Part shown: positions 54,015-64,000 of the stretch, piece by piece
Numbering within the stretch: the first letter of the stretch is position 1
Layout of the letters: each line of letters starts with the position of its first letter
NCBI GenBank assembly: GCA_032716605.1
Contig: CM064495.1
Location: forward strand, 46,805,701 to 46,869,700
Reading direction: 5' to 3'
DNA: 64,000 nucleotides
From: Paralithodes platypus
Lineage: Eukaryota > Arthropoda > Malacostraca > Decapoda > Lithodidae
The notes under the pieces: model-generated
The model's database searches: none
Told to the model about the DNA's origin: nothing
What the model saw: only the letters and a program-made list of their open reading frames with translations
Program-made: the position numbers and the translations under genes

Positions 54015-54438
54015 ACTCCAGTTAGTTGTTGTTGTTGTTCCCCAAGCTGCCTGGCCAAACAGCCCCGAGCAAGGCCAAGGCCATAACCGAGCGCTCCCAT
54101 AGAACCCTCCCTGCCGACCACAATAAAGCCTGGGTGACCGAAGGCACTCCATGGCGGGGAGCTGAGGAGGGTGCGGAAACGCCCGGGAAACGAAAGACCC
54201 ACCCAGGGCCCGGTGCCCCTCGGCAATTATGAAGAGAAAGTTGAGGAGCAAAGGAAAAATGTGACGCTTTGGCTTCCAATCTTGGTAGATTGGGAGGTCA
54301 ATCCACGGAAGAGATGCCGTCACTTGAGATCTAGAAAATATATAAGTAAAAGGAACAGTCAGAGTAAGCTATGGGTATGGCAGAGATCGCTCAGTTCTCA
54401 CTCTGATAGACCAGCCCATCACCAACTCCAGTTAGTTG
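54015..54438 (-). mobile_element. short LINE-tailed retroelement copy with target-site duplication
   Basis: The duplicated target ACTCCAGTTAGTTG lies at 54015-54028 and 54425-54438 (the last TTG overlaps the GTT tail). The body matches 8219-8752 but stops about 110 bp short of the full 5' end. The duplicated target contains CCAGTTAGTTG, the core of the minisatellite that starts next to it. Confidence 0.85.
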
Positions 54439-55829
54439 AAGCCCATCAATTGAACCCCCAGCCAGTTGAATACCATTTGATCCCCCTGTCAGTTGAACCC
54501 ACCAGTCAGTAGAACACCCAGTAAAATCTCAGTGCAACCTTCAGTTTGACCCCCAAGTCAGCTGAACACCCCAATCAGTTGAACACCCCAGTCAGTTGAA
54601 CACCCGTCAGTTTAACCCACCAGTCAGTTGAACCCACCAGTCAGTTGACCCCACCAGTCAGTTGAACCCACCAGTTAGTTGAACCTACCAGCCAGTTGAA
54701 CCCACCAGTTAGTTGAACCTACCAGCCAGTTGAACCCATCAGTCAGTTGACCCCACCAGTCAGTTGAATCCACTAGTCAGTTGAACCTACCAGCCAGTTG
54801 AACCCACCAGTTAGTTGAACCTACCAGCCAGTTGAACCCACCAGTTAGTTGAACCCACCAGTCAGTTGACCCCACCAGTCAGTTGAATCCACTAGTCAGT
54901 TGAACCTACCAGCCAGTTGAACCCACCAGTTAGTTGAACCTACCAGCCAGTTGAACCCACCAGTTAGTTGAACCCACCAGCCAGTTGAACCCACCAGCCA
55001 GTTGAACCCACCAGTCAGTTGACCCCACCAGTCAGTTGAATCCACTAGTCAGTTGAGCCCACCAGCCAGTTGAACCCACCAGTTAGTTGAACCCACCAGT
55101 TAGTTGAACCCACCAGTCAGTTGACCCCACCAGTCAGTTGAATCCACTAGTCAGTTGAACCTACCAGCCAGTTGAACCCACCAGTTAGTTGAACCCACCA
55201 GTTAGTTGAACCTACCAGCCAGTTGAACCCACCAGTTAGTTGAACCTACCAGCCAGTTGAACCCACCAGTCAGTTGAACCCAACAGTCCATTGAACCCAC
55301 CAGTCAGTTGAACCCACCAGCCAGTTGAACCCACCAGTCAGTTGAACCCACCAGTTAGTTGAACCTACCAGCCAGTTGAACCCACCAGTCAGTTGAACCC
55401 ACCAGCCAGTTCAACCCACCAGTTAGTTGAACCCACCAGTCAGTTGAACCCACCAGTCAGTTGAACCTACCAGTCAGTTGAACCTACCAGTCAGTTGAAC
55501 CCACCAGTTAGTTGAATCCACCAGCCAGTTGAACCCACCAGTTAGTTGAACCCACCAGTCAGTTGAACCCACCAGTCAGTTGAACCCACCAGTCAGTTGA
55601 ACCCACCAGCCAGTTGAACCCACCAGTCAGTTGAACCCACCAGTCAGTTGAACCTACCAGCCAGTTGAACCCACCAGTCAGTTGAACCCACCAGTCAGTT
55701 GAACCCACCAGCCAGTTGAACCCACCAGTCAGTTGAACCTACCAGCCAGCTGAACCCACCAGTCAGTTGAACCCACCAGTCAGTTGAACCCACCAGTTAG
55801 TTGAACCTACCAGTCAGTTGAACCCACCA
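54425..55829. repeat. 17-bp minisatellite (CCAGTCAGTTGAACCCA), left block
   Basis: About 1.4 kb of units CCAGTCAGTTGAACCCA with variants (TTAG/CCAG/TCAG and CCCA/CCTA) arranged in higher-order groups. The unit is not a multiple of three and has stops, so it is non-coding. Confidence 0.95.
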
Positions 55830-55963
55830 ACCAAACTGATAACCTTATCATCCTTAACGACATCCATCAACATACCCATATTCCTCACCAAGCCCTCTAT
55901 AACCCATCATCTCCAGACATCACCTTTTGCTCCCCAGAACTCGCCCCCACAACATCCTGGAGG

Positions 55964-57822
55964 GTGGTCAGAACCTTAGGCTCTGACCACCTCCCGATCA
56001 TTATCCCCACCAAAACCAGACTCACCCCAGCTAGCCACAAACACACACACACCAATTATAAAAGAGCTAACTGGGAAGCATTCACAAATGAGACAGAACA
56101 ACACTTCACAACTCTAAACAGTACACCCATCACTAACATCAACAATGCTGTACACATACTCAATAAAACTATCCAAAACGCTGACAAGAAACACATTCCA
56201 AGAGGTAACAGAAAAAGACACAACCCCAACTTCACACCAGAAATTCAAAACCTCATCAGACAACGCGACATACTGAAACACTTCCCAGCACCCCACACAC
56301 AAGACATCACACAACAAATTCAAGCACTCAACACCCAAACTAACAACAAAATACAAGAACAACAAAAACTAAATTGGAATAACTTCCTACAAACACTTGA
56401 TCACAAAACAAACCCCCAAAAAATCTACAAAACACTAAACAGCATCACACTTTCCAACAGCAACACAACACAATCACATGCTGCAATCACAACAACAGAC
56501 TCTACTCTTTCATGTAAACAACAAGCAAACACTCTCATCAATCACTTCTCACATGTCAGCCACCTAAAACCTCACAAAGACGACCGACGTGTCATCCGAC
56601 GTAAGAGACAATTCCCCACAGACCCTGACTATACACCCTTCACCAATCACCAGACAAAACATATCATCAACAATCTCAAGCACTCACCCGCCTGTGGCCT
56701 AGACAACATAAGCAACATACACCTCAGACACCTGGGACCACAAGGCATACAAGCACTCACTAACATATCAAACTACAGCTATTCACACAACACAATACCA
56801 GACATTTGGAAGCATGGTATCATCATCACATTCCCCAAACCCAACAAAGACCCCACGCTACCCTCCTCGCACCGCCCCATCACACTCCTTTGCTCCCGCT
56901 CCAAAGTCATGGAACGCCTAGTATTACAACTAATTACACCCGACCTACCCCTAGCTCCAACACAACATGGCTTTAGGCCACTGCACTCCACAAACACTCT
57001 TCTCACAGACCTTACACAAAGAGCTTTTGACAGCATCAACTCAGCTAGACCACCACACAGATCACTATTAGCCACACTCGCCTTCGATGCCATCCCCCGC
57101 CACAACCTAACAAACAAAATCTACAACACAAACATGCACAACAACACAAAGAGGTGGCTGGCCAACTTCCTAGCAGGCAGATGTGCACACGTATCTTTTG
57201 CCGGTCAGTCATCTAAAATCAGAAACTTTCCAAACGGAGTCCCACAAGGATCCGTCCTATCGCCCGCACTCTTCAATCTGTACATGCACGATAAAACTAC
57301 ACCCAATACGCCCCAAATAAACTTAGCCTCCTATGCAGATGACATAACACTCACATGCCCCCGGGCGTTTCCGCACCCTTCTCAGCTCCCCGCCATGGTG
57401 TGGCTTCGGTCACCCAGGCTTTATTGTGGTAGGCAGGGAGGGTTCTGTGGGGGCGCTCGGTTATGGCCTTGCTCGGGGTCTTGGGGCTGTTCGGCCAGGC
57501 AGTCTGGGGAACAACATCAACAACAACAATCACATGCACACACCATGACCCAAAAAGAGCAACAGATCTCCTTCAACCCTATCTCAACACACTACATGGC
57601 TGGTGCACTACAAACAGACTTAATCTAGCCCCAGCCAAATCCACCGCAACCCTGCTCACAAGCTGGACAGGAGAACACGAATACATCCCTCAACTCACCA
57701 TAAACAACACACCCCTAACACATACACACACACCCAAAATCCTAGGAGTAACATATGATACTCATATGACATTCAAACAGCACACCACAAACATTAAAAA
57801 GAAACTGACACCCAAGACTTAA
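55964..57822 (+). pseudogene. GQAA LINE ORF2, endonuclease end and reverse transcriptase, interrupted
   Basis: Blocks in order: SDHLPIIIPTKT (endonuclease end), NWNNFLQTLDHKTNPQKIYK, ACGLDNISNIHLRHL, ITFPKPNKDPTLPSSHRPIT, TQHGFRPLHSTNTLLTDLTQ, LATLAFDAIPRHNLTN, NGVPQGSVLSPALFNLYMHD and YADDITLTC. A 171-bp short element plus an 8-bp target repeat (57359-57537) interrupts the frame right after the YADD box. The frame resumes at TCTHHDPKRATDLL in a second frame to 57822. The AFDAIPRHN block has lost the usual catalytic Asp-Lys-Ala arrangement, because about 10 residues before it appear deleted. This copy is inactive. Confidence 0.85.
57359..57529 (+). mobile_element. short LINE-tailed retroelement inside the LINE
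   Basis: Flanked by TCACATGC at 57351-57358 and 57530-57537. It reads in its own 5' to 3' sense CCCGGGCGTTTCCGCACCCT, GGGCTGTTCGGCCAGGCAGT and (CAA)n, so it is 5' truncated. It is the third level of nesting within REXO1 intron 7. Confidence 0.9.
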
Positions 57823-57904
57823 CACCCTCAGGTCACTTGCTCACACAAAATTTGGACACAACAAAGAAACTACCACCACAGTATATAAACATTACATAAG
57901 ATCA

Positions 57905-58613
57905 GTGATGGAATACGCAAGCCCAGCCTGGGCTTCTAACCTAGCTGAAACACATCATAAGACCTTACAGACTATTAAAAACAAAGCCCTGAAGATCATT
58001 ACAGGCTGCACAGCTACTGCACCCACAGATCACCTACATCAAGAAACCAAAATCCTCAAAGTCAAAGACCATCTGGACATGAGAGGCACTCAATTCCTGG
58101 CAGCAGCCTCCACGAACCAAGACCACCCACTAAACTACATGGCAACACACCCACAGACACCAAGAAATATCAAAACAACACCCAGCACACGGTATCACAC
58201 ACAATTATTGTCCTCTCTCCCTCTCTGCCCACCCCGAACCAACTTCCAGAAGCACATCCATACTCATATCTCTCGCCGATCCATCCACTCACTCACAGAC
58301 AACACGCAGCTGCATGCACGACCTCCCGAAATCCATCCTTCCTCGCGAGGACAGAGTCCACCTGGCCAGGCTGAGATGCGGACACCATCCAGCTCTCCTG
58401 AGCTATCAGAAGAGACTGGATGACTCCATTGTCGACGCCTGCCCGGGATGTAACACAGCACCCCATACCATTAAACACATCATAGAAGACTGCATTTCAC
58501 ACAACCACTTACTCCAACAACACAATCTACACTCAATGAGAGCTCTGTGGGAAAGCCCGATCATGGCCATGGCCTTCCTCAGGGACTCAGGGCTGTTCGG
58601 CCAGGCAGCTTAG
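57905..58613 (+). pseudogene. GQAA LINE ORF2, C-terminal part with one frameshift
   Basis: The first frame (to about 58350) reads MEYASPAWASNLAETHHKTL and NKALKIITGCTATAPTDHLH. The second (58314-58613) reads REDRVHLARLRCGHHPALLS, DACPGCNTAPHTIKHIIEDC and FLRDSGLFGQAA. Compared with the minus-strand copy at 51901-52516 a few bases are missing around 58335-58345, which causes the shift. Confidence 0.85.
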
Positions 58614-58636
58614 GGAACAACAACAACAACAACAAC

Positions 58637-60115
58637 AACCCACCAGTCAGTTGAACCCACCAGTTAGTTGAGCCTACCAGCCAGTTGAACCCACCAGTCA
58701 GTAGAACATCCCAGTCAGATGAACTGACCAGATAGTTGAACCCCCAAGTATTTGAACCACCAACCAGTTCAATCTCCAGTCAGTGGAACCTTCAGTTTGA
58801 CCCCCAAGTCAGCTAAACACCCCAAGCAGTTGAACCCACCAGTCAGTTTAACCCCTAGGCAGTTAAACCCCTAGTCAGTTTAACCCTAGTCAGTTACATC
58901 CCCCAGTCAGTTGAACCCCACCAGTTAGTTGAACCTATTAGTCAGTTGAATCCCCATTTAGTTGACCCCAGCTAGTTGAACCTACAAGTCTATTTAACCT
59001 GCCAGTTAGCTGAACCCCCTAATCAATAGAACACCAGTCAATTAAACCCCTAGTTGCTTACACCCCAGCATTTGATTCCCCAGTTATTTGAAGATCAGTT
59101 GAACCCCAATCAATTGAACACTAGTTGAACCCCCAGTTAGTTAAATCTCCCAGCCAGTTGAACCCCATGTGATGCCCCAGTCAGTTGAACCTCCCAGCCA
59201 GATTGATCTCAGTCAGTTGAACCCCCAGCCAATTGAACCTATTAGTCAGTTGAGCTCACCTGTCAGTTGAACTCACAAGTCAATTGAACACACTAATTAG
59301 TTGAAACATATCAGTTGAACCCATCCTTTAAACCCCAGTCAATTGAACCTGTCAGTTGAATCCATCAGTCAAACCCCCAAGTGACCCCTCCCCTCCACCA
59401 GTTGAAACCCATCAGTTGAACCCACCAATTAGTTGAACTTCTTGTCAATTGAACCTCCCAGCCAGTTGAGCCTACCAGTCAGATGAGCTCTCCAGTCAGT
59501 TGAACCCACCAGATAGTTGAACCCTCAAGTAATTGAACCACTAGCCAGTTCAATCTCCAGTTAGTGGAACCCTTAGTTCAACCCCCAAGTCAGTTGTATC
59601 CCCCAATCAATTTAGCCCATCAGTTGAACCCCTAGGTAGTTAAGCCTCCCAGCCAGTTGAACCTCACAATTTGATTCCCCAGTCAATTGAACCCACCAGT
59701 TAGTTGAACCCCCAGCCAGTTGAACCCACAAGTCAATTGAACCTGCCAGTTTGTTGAACCCCCAATAATTTAAAGTCTGACATTTGTTTCCCCAGTGAGT
59801 TGAACCCACTAGTTATTTGAAGCCTATCAGTTGAACCCCAATCAACTGAACACTAGTCAGTTGAACCCCTCAGCCAGTTGAAAGCCAGCATGTGATTCTC
59901 CAGTCAATTGAACTTCCCAACCAGTTGAACCCCAGCCAGTTGAACCTGTTAGTCAATTGAGCTCACCAGTCAGTTGATCTAAAGTCAATTGAACCCACTA
60001 GTTAGTTGAATCCCCAGTCCTTTAAACTGTAATTTGATTCCCCAGTCAATTGAACCCCCCCAGCTAGTTGAACCCCATCATTTGAACCTCATCAGTTGAA
60101 CCCCCACAAAGAAGA
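58637..60115. repeat. 17-bp minisatellite, right block (degenerate)
   Basis: It continues the CAGTCAGTTGAACCC unit beyond the LINE, with growing divergence and unit-length change (GTCAATTGAACC, CCCCAGTTAGTTGAA). It fades out at about 60110. Confidence 0.9.
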
Positions 60116-60239
60116 AATATAATAATCAAATACTAAATTCAGGTAAATAATCTGGTTGGAAATTGTCACCATGGAAACAGGTACCATTATAAACTTACAG
60201 TACAGTCTACAGGTGACAGGTCTAATACAGGTAGCCTTG

Positions 60240-60755
60240 TTGCTGGTCCCTCTTGCATTGCACCATTGTTGTGTCAGTTATGTCACATTATTGGTGGTAC
60301 TGTTACATATTTACATTCATATTGATTTCCTGTATCTCATTAGCTTTGTTTGTTCCAGTTTATTGTGTATACTTCAGGTTTAATACGCGTTTGCTCGTTG
60401 GTCCAAGACTACTCCCACTCCCAGACTCCCAGACCCAGTTGTATTGCATCATTGTTGCAGTTGGTGCAAGACTACTCCCACTCCCAGACTCTCAGTTGTA
60501 TTGCATCATTGTTGTAGTTGGTCCAAGACTACTCCCACTCCCAGTTGTATTGCATCATTGTTGTAGTTGGTCCAAGACTATTCCCACTCCCAGACTCCCA
60601 GTTGTATTGCATGATTGTTTTAGTGTGGTCAGACACTGGTAATTGTGTCAGAGAAGTCACATTATTGGTGTTATTGTTACATATTAACATTCATATTGAT
60701 TTCCTGTATCTCATTAGCTATGTTTATTCCAAATGTGTACACTTCAGGTTTAAAA
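60240..60755. repeat. direct repeats (TCCAAGACTACTCCCACTCC array and flanking duplicate)
   Basis: About four copies of a 55-70 bp unit TTGTATTGCATCATTGTTGT ... GGTCCAAGACTACTCCCACT (60400-60640). They lie between two copies of CATATTGATTTCCTGTATCT (about 60320 and 60690). This fits expansion of one segment within a larger duplication. Not coding. Confidence 0.8.
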
Positions 60756-61594
60756 TTATGAGTAGTTGCTGAACTTGTAGGCATCATATAAGGAACACTA
60801 CTGGTGTTTGCTGCTGATGTTATGCAAGTTCTCAACCACAGGTCCTGGAATCATCGGGACAAAAATTCACGGTGTGCGGGTTTGTTAGTTTTCAGGTATA
60901 ATATCGCCCAAAATCCTATTGTTAACTTAGATAATAGTGCCAGTACAGGTTACAATGCAACCTTGAAAGGTAAGCAGATGAGCTTGTACTTATTGATCGA
61001 TGAAGAAATAGATACAAAGAATTTGTGCACTCAAGTTACGATATTTCATTTTGTATTTTTTTTTCTCCACTGCATCAGAGTAAATAACTGATTTCAGTCA
61101 TTTATATTTGTATTTATGTAGGCCTATATACTCAGACACATACCCGATAGCTGGGGTAGCCTACTCTAGACACATACTGTATATGGACATTGGCAAATAA
61201 AATATTTACATTTATACCATCTAATTAGTACTTACTTTCAACGAGTGGGAGGCAATTTATTACAATACTTGCAAAATATGATTGAAACCAGTACTGTACT
61301 GGTAACTGAAAATATTGACAGCTTATTGATTTTTTCGCTTCAATTGTGAAAAGTGTATTGGGTCAGTTGACCAGTCAAGCGTTCCAACATCACGTCTTCA
61401 AGGTAAATGACCTATAGCCTGGGGTGACAGTAAGAACACTTGCCCCTTTTCCGAAGCTTCTTGTTAGGAACTGTGCATCTTAGGTATGGAGCACTGTCTT
61501 TTTAAGTACTGTATGTGTATATGAGGTTGATCACTAATACTGTATCCGGCTGGCTGGAAACTGAGTAATTGCTAGTATCTGGCTAATACCTGTC
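60756..61594 (+). other. REXO1 intron 7, part without recognised elements
   Basis: AT-rich sequence with a degenerate piece of the SINE-associated GCACATACCCCATTGCTGGG motif near 61135-61165. A candidate exon at 60896-60969 was rejected on phase. Confidence 0.5.
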
Positions 61595-61740
61595 TTGATA
61601 GCGTAATGAATAAATGCGCGGAATTCCGGTGTGAGTATCCTAGGTTTGAGTCCTTGGAGTGCCACATGTATTTGTTGATTTCATTAATTGAGTTTAGAAG
61701 TAAAGTTGGTTAGTGAAAAAATATGAATAGAGAGACTGAT
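61595..61740 (+). mobile_element. tRNA-like SINE, family A
   Basis: GGTGTGAGTATCCTAGGTTT then GAGTCCTTGGAGTGCCACAT. Third copy of this family in the window. Confidence 0.75.
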
Positions 61741-61832
61741 TGAGACTTCACCCAACTAAATGCAAGTTATCCAAAATCCAAACCTGTTCATGAGAGACTA
61801 AAATTATTACAGTGACTACATTTTTTCCTCAG

Positions 61833-62139
61833 ATAATGATGGAGAGATTAAACGAGATGAAGGAGAAGAACGCCAAGTTGATGAAGAAGCTGCATGAGCC
61901 CAAGGACGCCAGCAGCAGTACCAGTAGCAGCTTTAGCGGGAGGTCATCATCAGGGGCGGGAGGGGGAGGAGGAGGAGGAGGAGGAGGAGGAGGAGCAGCG
62001 GGAGGAGGAGGAGGAGCAGGAGGAGGAGGAGCGGGAGGAGGAGGAGGAGGAGGAGGAGGGAGATCGACCAGTTTTAGCAACACCTCCTCCGCCTCGCCCA
62101 ATAAATCTGATCCCTACCTCACCATGTCCGAATATCAAG
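61833..62139 (+). CDS. REXO1: REXO1 exon 8 (coiled-coil start and polyglycine)
   Basis: Acceptor TTTTTTCCTCAG|ATAATG, donor ATCAAG|GTAGGT, phase 0 in and phase 1 out (102 codons plus 1 nt). Encodes IMMERLNEMKEKNAKLMKKL, predicted helical and heptad-like, then a serine stretch, about 35 residues of nearly pure glycine with a few alanines (61957-62060, GGA/GGN codons), and SASPNKSDPYLTMSEYQ. The gene continues beyond the window, where the DEDDh 3'-5' exonuclease domain should lie. Together the eight exons give about 1567 codons, already longer than the whole vertebrate protein (about 1220 residues). Confidence 0.85.
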
Positions 62140-62489
62140 GTAGGTCAAGCTTTTTGTTAGTGTAAATATTACCAGTATTATCTAACCAAAAAAACAACAA
62201 CAACTAGTGGGTTATTGACCAGCGTTGGTGTTCTGACAAATTTCAAGTACACATGCAAGGTTCTGCTGCACCTGTGACCATCAGGCTCTATTCACACAAT
62301 ATTTAATTACCTTTATCAAAGTATTGTGTACCTGTTTTGTTTCTTTCTGGTATTTTGTTTATTGATTTGTTAAGTTTGATATTTTACCCTAATATGTAGG
62401 CCTACATCTAACATTTACCATAGGCTACTGTTCAACAAAAGATATAAATATTAAAACATTAAAACATTTGGTCCTGTATCAGTATTGGT

Positions 62490-62975
62490 TTGCTGTGTTG
62501 ATGGTGTAATGGTTAGTGTGTTTAAAAATCTGCGTGCGGTAACCCAGGTTCGAATCACGGCGGATCACGTTTTCATTAATTTTATTGGGAGTGTTTGGTG
62601 TAGGAGTTAAATAAATATAAATAAATATATTTTTTTCAACAAGCAAAAAATTCTTATTTGTGTAAAATGGTGGGCAGGCTTGTGGCATCGGCTCCGCTGC
62701 ATGTCTGCCTGCCGAGATCGGAACCTCTCCGCGTGGTCGGGGGCCAGGGGAATGCTGAAGGGACCTTGGTGACCCTGGCCTCTGGATCTTTTTCTGGATG
62801 ACCTAGATGTGTGTGAATTTGTATTTTGTTTTTCCGTGTTCATTGTTTTCTGTTCTGTTTTGTGTTGTCCCTATTCTGGCTCTGTCTTGAGTCCCTCCCC
62901 ACCCCCACCAAAAAAAAAAAGAAGGGAAAAGTGGGGATTGGGCCTGAGTATATAGATAGATAGATATACTGTAGA
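62490..62975 (+). mobile_element. tRNA-like SINE followed by a full-length GTCCCTGTTCGGGCTCTG SINE
   Basis: 62497-62600: GATGGTGTAATGGTTAGTGT (A-box-like) and CCCAGGTTCGAATCACGGCG (B-box). 62665-62975: GCTCCGCTGCATGTCTGCCT, AGATCGGAACCTCTCCGC, GTGTGTGAATTTGTATTTTG, GGCTCTGTCTTGAGTCCCTC, GGGATTGGGCCTGAGTATAT and a TAGA tail. Confidence 0.7.
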
Positions 62976-63022
62976 TAGTAAAATCGCATTAATAAAAAAT
63001 TTCAAACATCTCATCATATGAC

Positions 63023-63467
63023 TTAACCCGCTGAGTACCAGCTAAATATTTATAAATGTACCACCCAGGACCGGCTGATTCTGAAATTTTGTTTTATTCC
63101 AGAAACAATAGCGAATGGGTTAGGAATGAAGGAAAAACCACGAAAAACCGATCAAAAAGCTCAAAAAATGGTCCTACAGAGCCCCCGAAAACGGATTTTA
63201 CAAGAGTAAAAAATTGAAGGCAATTTCTCAAAAAAAACATGTTTTTGCGCGCTCACGTGCACGCGGTTAGACTTTGAGAGTTTTCAACCATCGGCATGGG
63301 TGCGTGGGATACTTACACAGTTCCCATACAAATCTGAGCCCTCTAGGTGCCATAGGACCGGAGTAATTGGGACTGGACCGGCCAGGACGCAAACCATGCG
63401 TCGCTGGGGTTTAGCGTTACATACATTGTGGACGCAAACCATGCGTCGCTGGGGCTCAGTGGGTTAA
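63023..63467. mobile_element. TTAA-type MITE, 445 bp
   Basis: TTAACCCGCTGAGTACCAGC and GCTGGGGCTCAGTGGGTTAA are inverted repeats. Internal direct repeat GACGCAAACCATGCGTCGCT at about 63386 and 63431. The start resembles the nested element at 47104. Confidence 0.8.
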
Positions 63468-63604
63468 ATTGCTTCAAACTCCGTGTGTCCAGGCAATTTG
63501 GTTCGAACATTCCTTGATTTTGGTCCTGTCAATCTTTCAACTCTGGGAAGGCACTCATCACAGGCAGTTCTGCCTTTTGTCTCCCTCATCCACATAATCC
63601 ACAT

Positions 63605-63676
63605 AGAAAACAAAATCTGTACACTGAAGAACAAATCTGTACACTGAAGAACAAATCTGTACACTGAAGAACAAAG
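63605..63676. repeat. three tandem 21-bp units
   Basis: AATCTGTACACTGAAGAACA repeated three times. Non-coding. Confidence 0.9.
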
Positions 63677-64000
63677 TCCTTGTCATATACTGTATATACC
63701 GGTACCTGTTTATTCCTCTTTTTATTACACTAGGTGTAAGGTTTATCATCCCATTCAGAGCCACTTCCTCATTTTATTTGTTTTCCTTGCTGTTTGTTTG
63801 GTAGGTACAGTAGTTACTATCGCTGCTCAATTTGCATATGATTTTACGTCCTTGGACTCCTTCCAAAGAGAGGACTGTATTAATACTGTATATGTTTGTT
63901 TTTCATACTGTTTTACTGCTTTTTACTATTGTTCAATTTGTATATACTGTACTCGTTAGTTCTTCCCATTAAAAGGTTATTATACTTCCTGCATGTCATT

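Larger units (their letters stand above)
55830..58636 (+). mobile_element. GQAA LINE: Jockey/I-like non-LTR retrotransposon, 5' truncated
   Basis: Inserted in the minisatellite (AACCCACCA on both sides, so the exact duplication is ambiguous). It encodes the last part of an endonuclease (TLGSDHLPI), a reverse transcriptase and a C-terminal CPGCN...HTIKHIIEDC knuckle. The coding part ends FLRDSGLFGQAA, stop, GGGAACAAC and (AAC)n. Related copies: 48527-48769, 49962-50275, 51901-52516. Confidence 0.9.

Noticed and set aside
60896..60969. Possible REXO1 exon between TTTTCAG and AAAG|GTAAGC
   Set aside because: Length is 74 nt and the phase 0 frame begins GTA TAA. It would break the phase 0 link between exons 7 and 8.
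61894..62160. E-rich and P-rich frames over the GGA tract
   Set aside because: They are other-frame readings of the polyglycine tract in REXO1 exon 8.
1..64000. CRISPR arrays, operons, bacterial promoters or an rRNA operon
   Set aside because: The tandem repeats have no unique spacers, genes have spliceosomal introns, and no rRNA-like sequence was recognised.

Overview
The window is nuclear DNA from an animal. Protein-coding exons with GT/AG borders lie in long AT-rich introns and intergenic DNA packed with non-LTR retrotransposons, short interspersed repeats, miniature inverted-repeat elements (MITEs), microsatellites and minisatellites. The palindromic words TAGGCCTA, TACCGGTA and TACTGTACAGTA are very frequent. 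The repeat mix looks to me like an arthropod, possibly a decapod crustacean, but this is a guess from style and no gene here settles it.

Gene 1 (2556-12757, + strand) is a C2H2 zinc-finger transcription-factor gene rebuilt from four exons whose splice phases agree (2556-2640, 7573-8095, 8987-9101, 11315-12757; 721 codons plus stop). It has an S/T/P-rich N-terminal region, an AT-hook-like motif, five C2H2 fingers, and a tail with an expanded seven-residue repeat encoded by a 21-bp minisatellite. An RTE-like retrotransposon has inserted exactly at the donor site of exon 3, and its target-site duplication copies that donor.

Gene 2 (17291-18256, - strand) is an intronless cold-shock-domain (Y-box-like) gene, probably a retrocopy. 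About 1.09 kb of it (3' half plus downstream flank) is tandemly duplicated, leaving a headless second copy at 16198-16901.

Between 18.3 and 36.4 kb I see no host gene. This stretch holds MITEs, tRNA-like SINEs, a large inverted repeat and degenerate retrotransposon pieces on both strands.

Gene 3 (36476 to beyond 62139, + strand) is the N-terminal part of an orthologue of REXO1 (RNA exonuclease 1, Elongin-A-binding protein 1). Eight exons are recognised: a start exon with a CCCH finger that is too short for a simple ORF scan, a 3.8-kb exon for a disordered K/R/S-rich region, a 21-nt microexon, and an exon carrying the MDECLRIF motif. The exonuclease domain is not in the window. Intron 1 holds an apparently intact two-ORF CR1-like retrotransposon (37.3-41.8 kb). 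Intron 7 holds a 17-bp minisatellite split by a LINE that is itself split by a short element sharing the LINE's 3' tail.

The two clearest host genes (zinc finger, REXO1) are regulatory or RNA-processing factors in the same orientation. I see no evidence that they work together. The most distinctive features are the transposon interactions: donor-site duplication, a LINE/short-element pair with a common tail, at least four MITE groups including TTAA-flanked ones, and a CR1 ORF1 that combines a PHD finger with three CCCH fingers.
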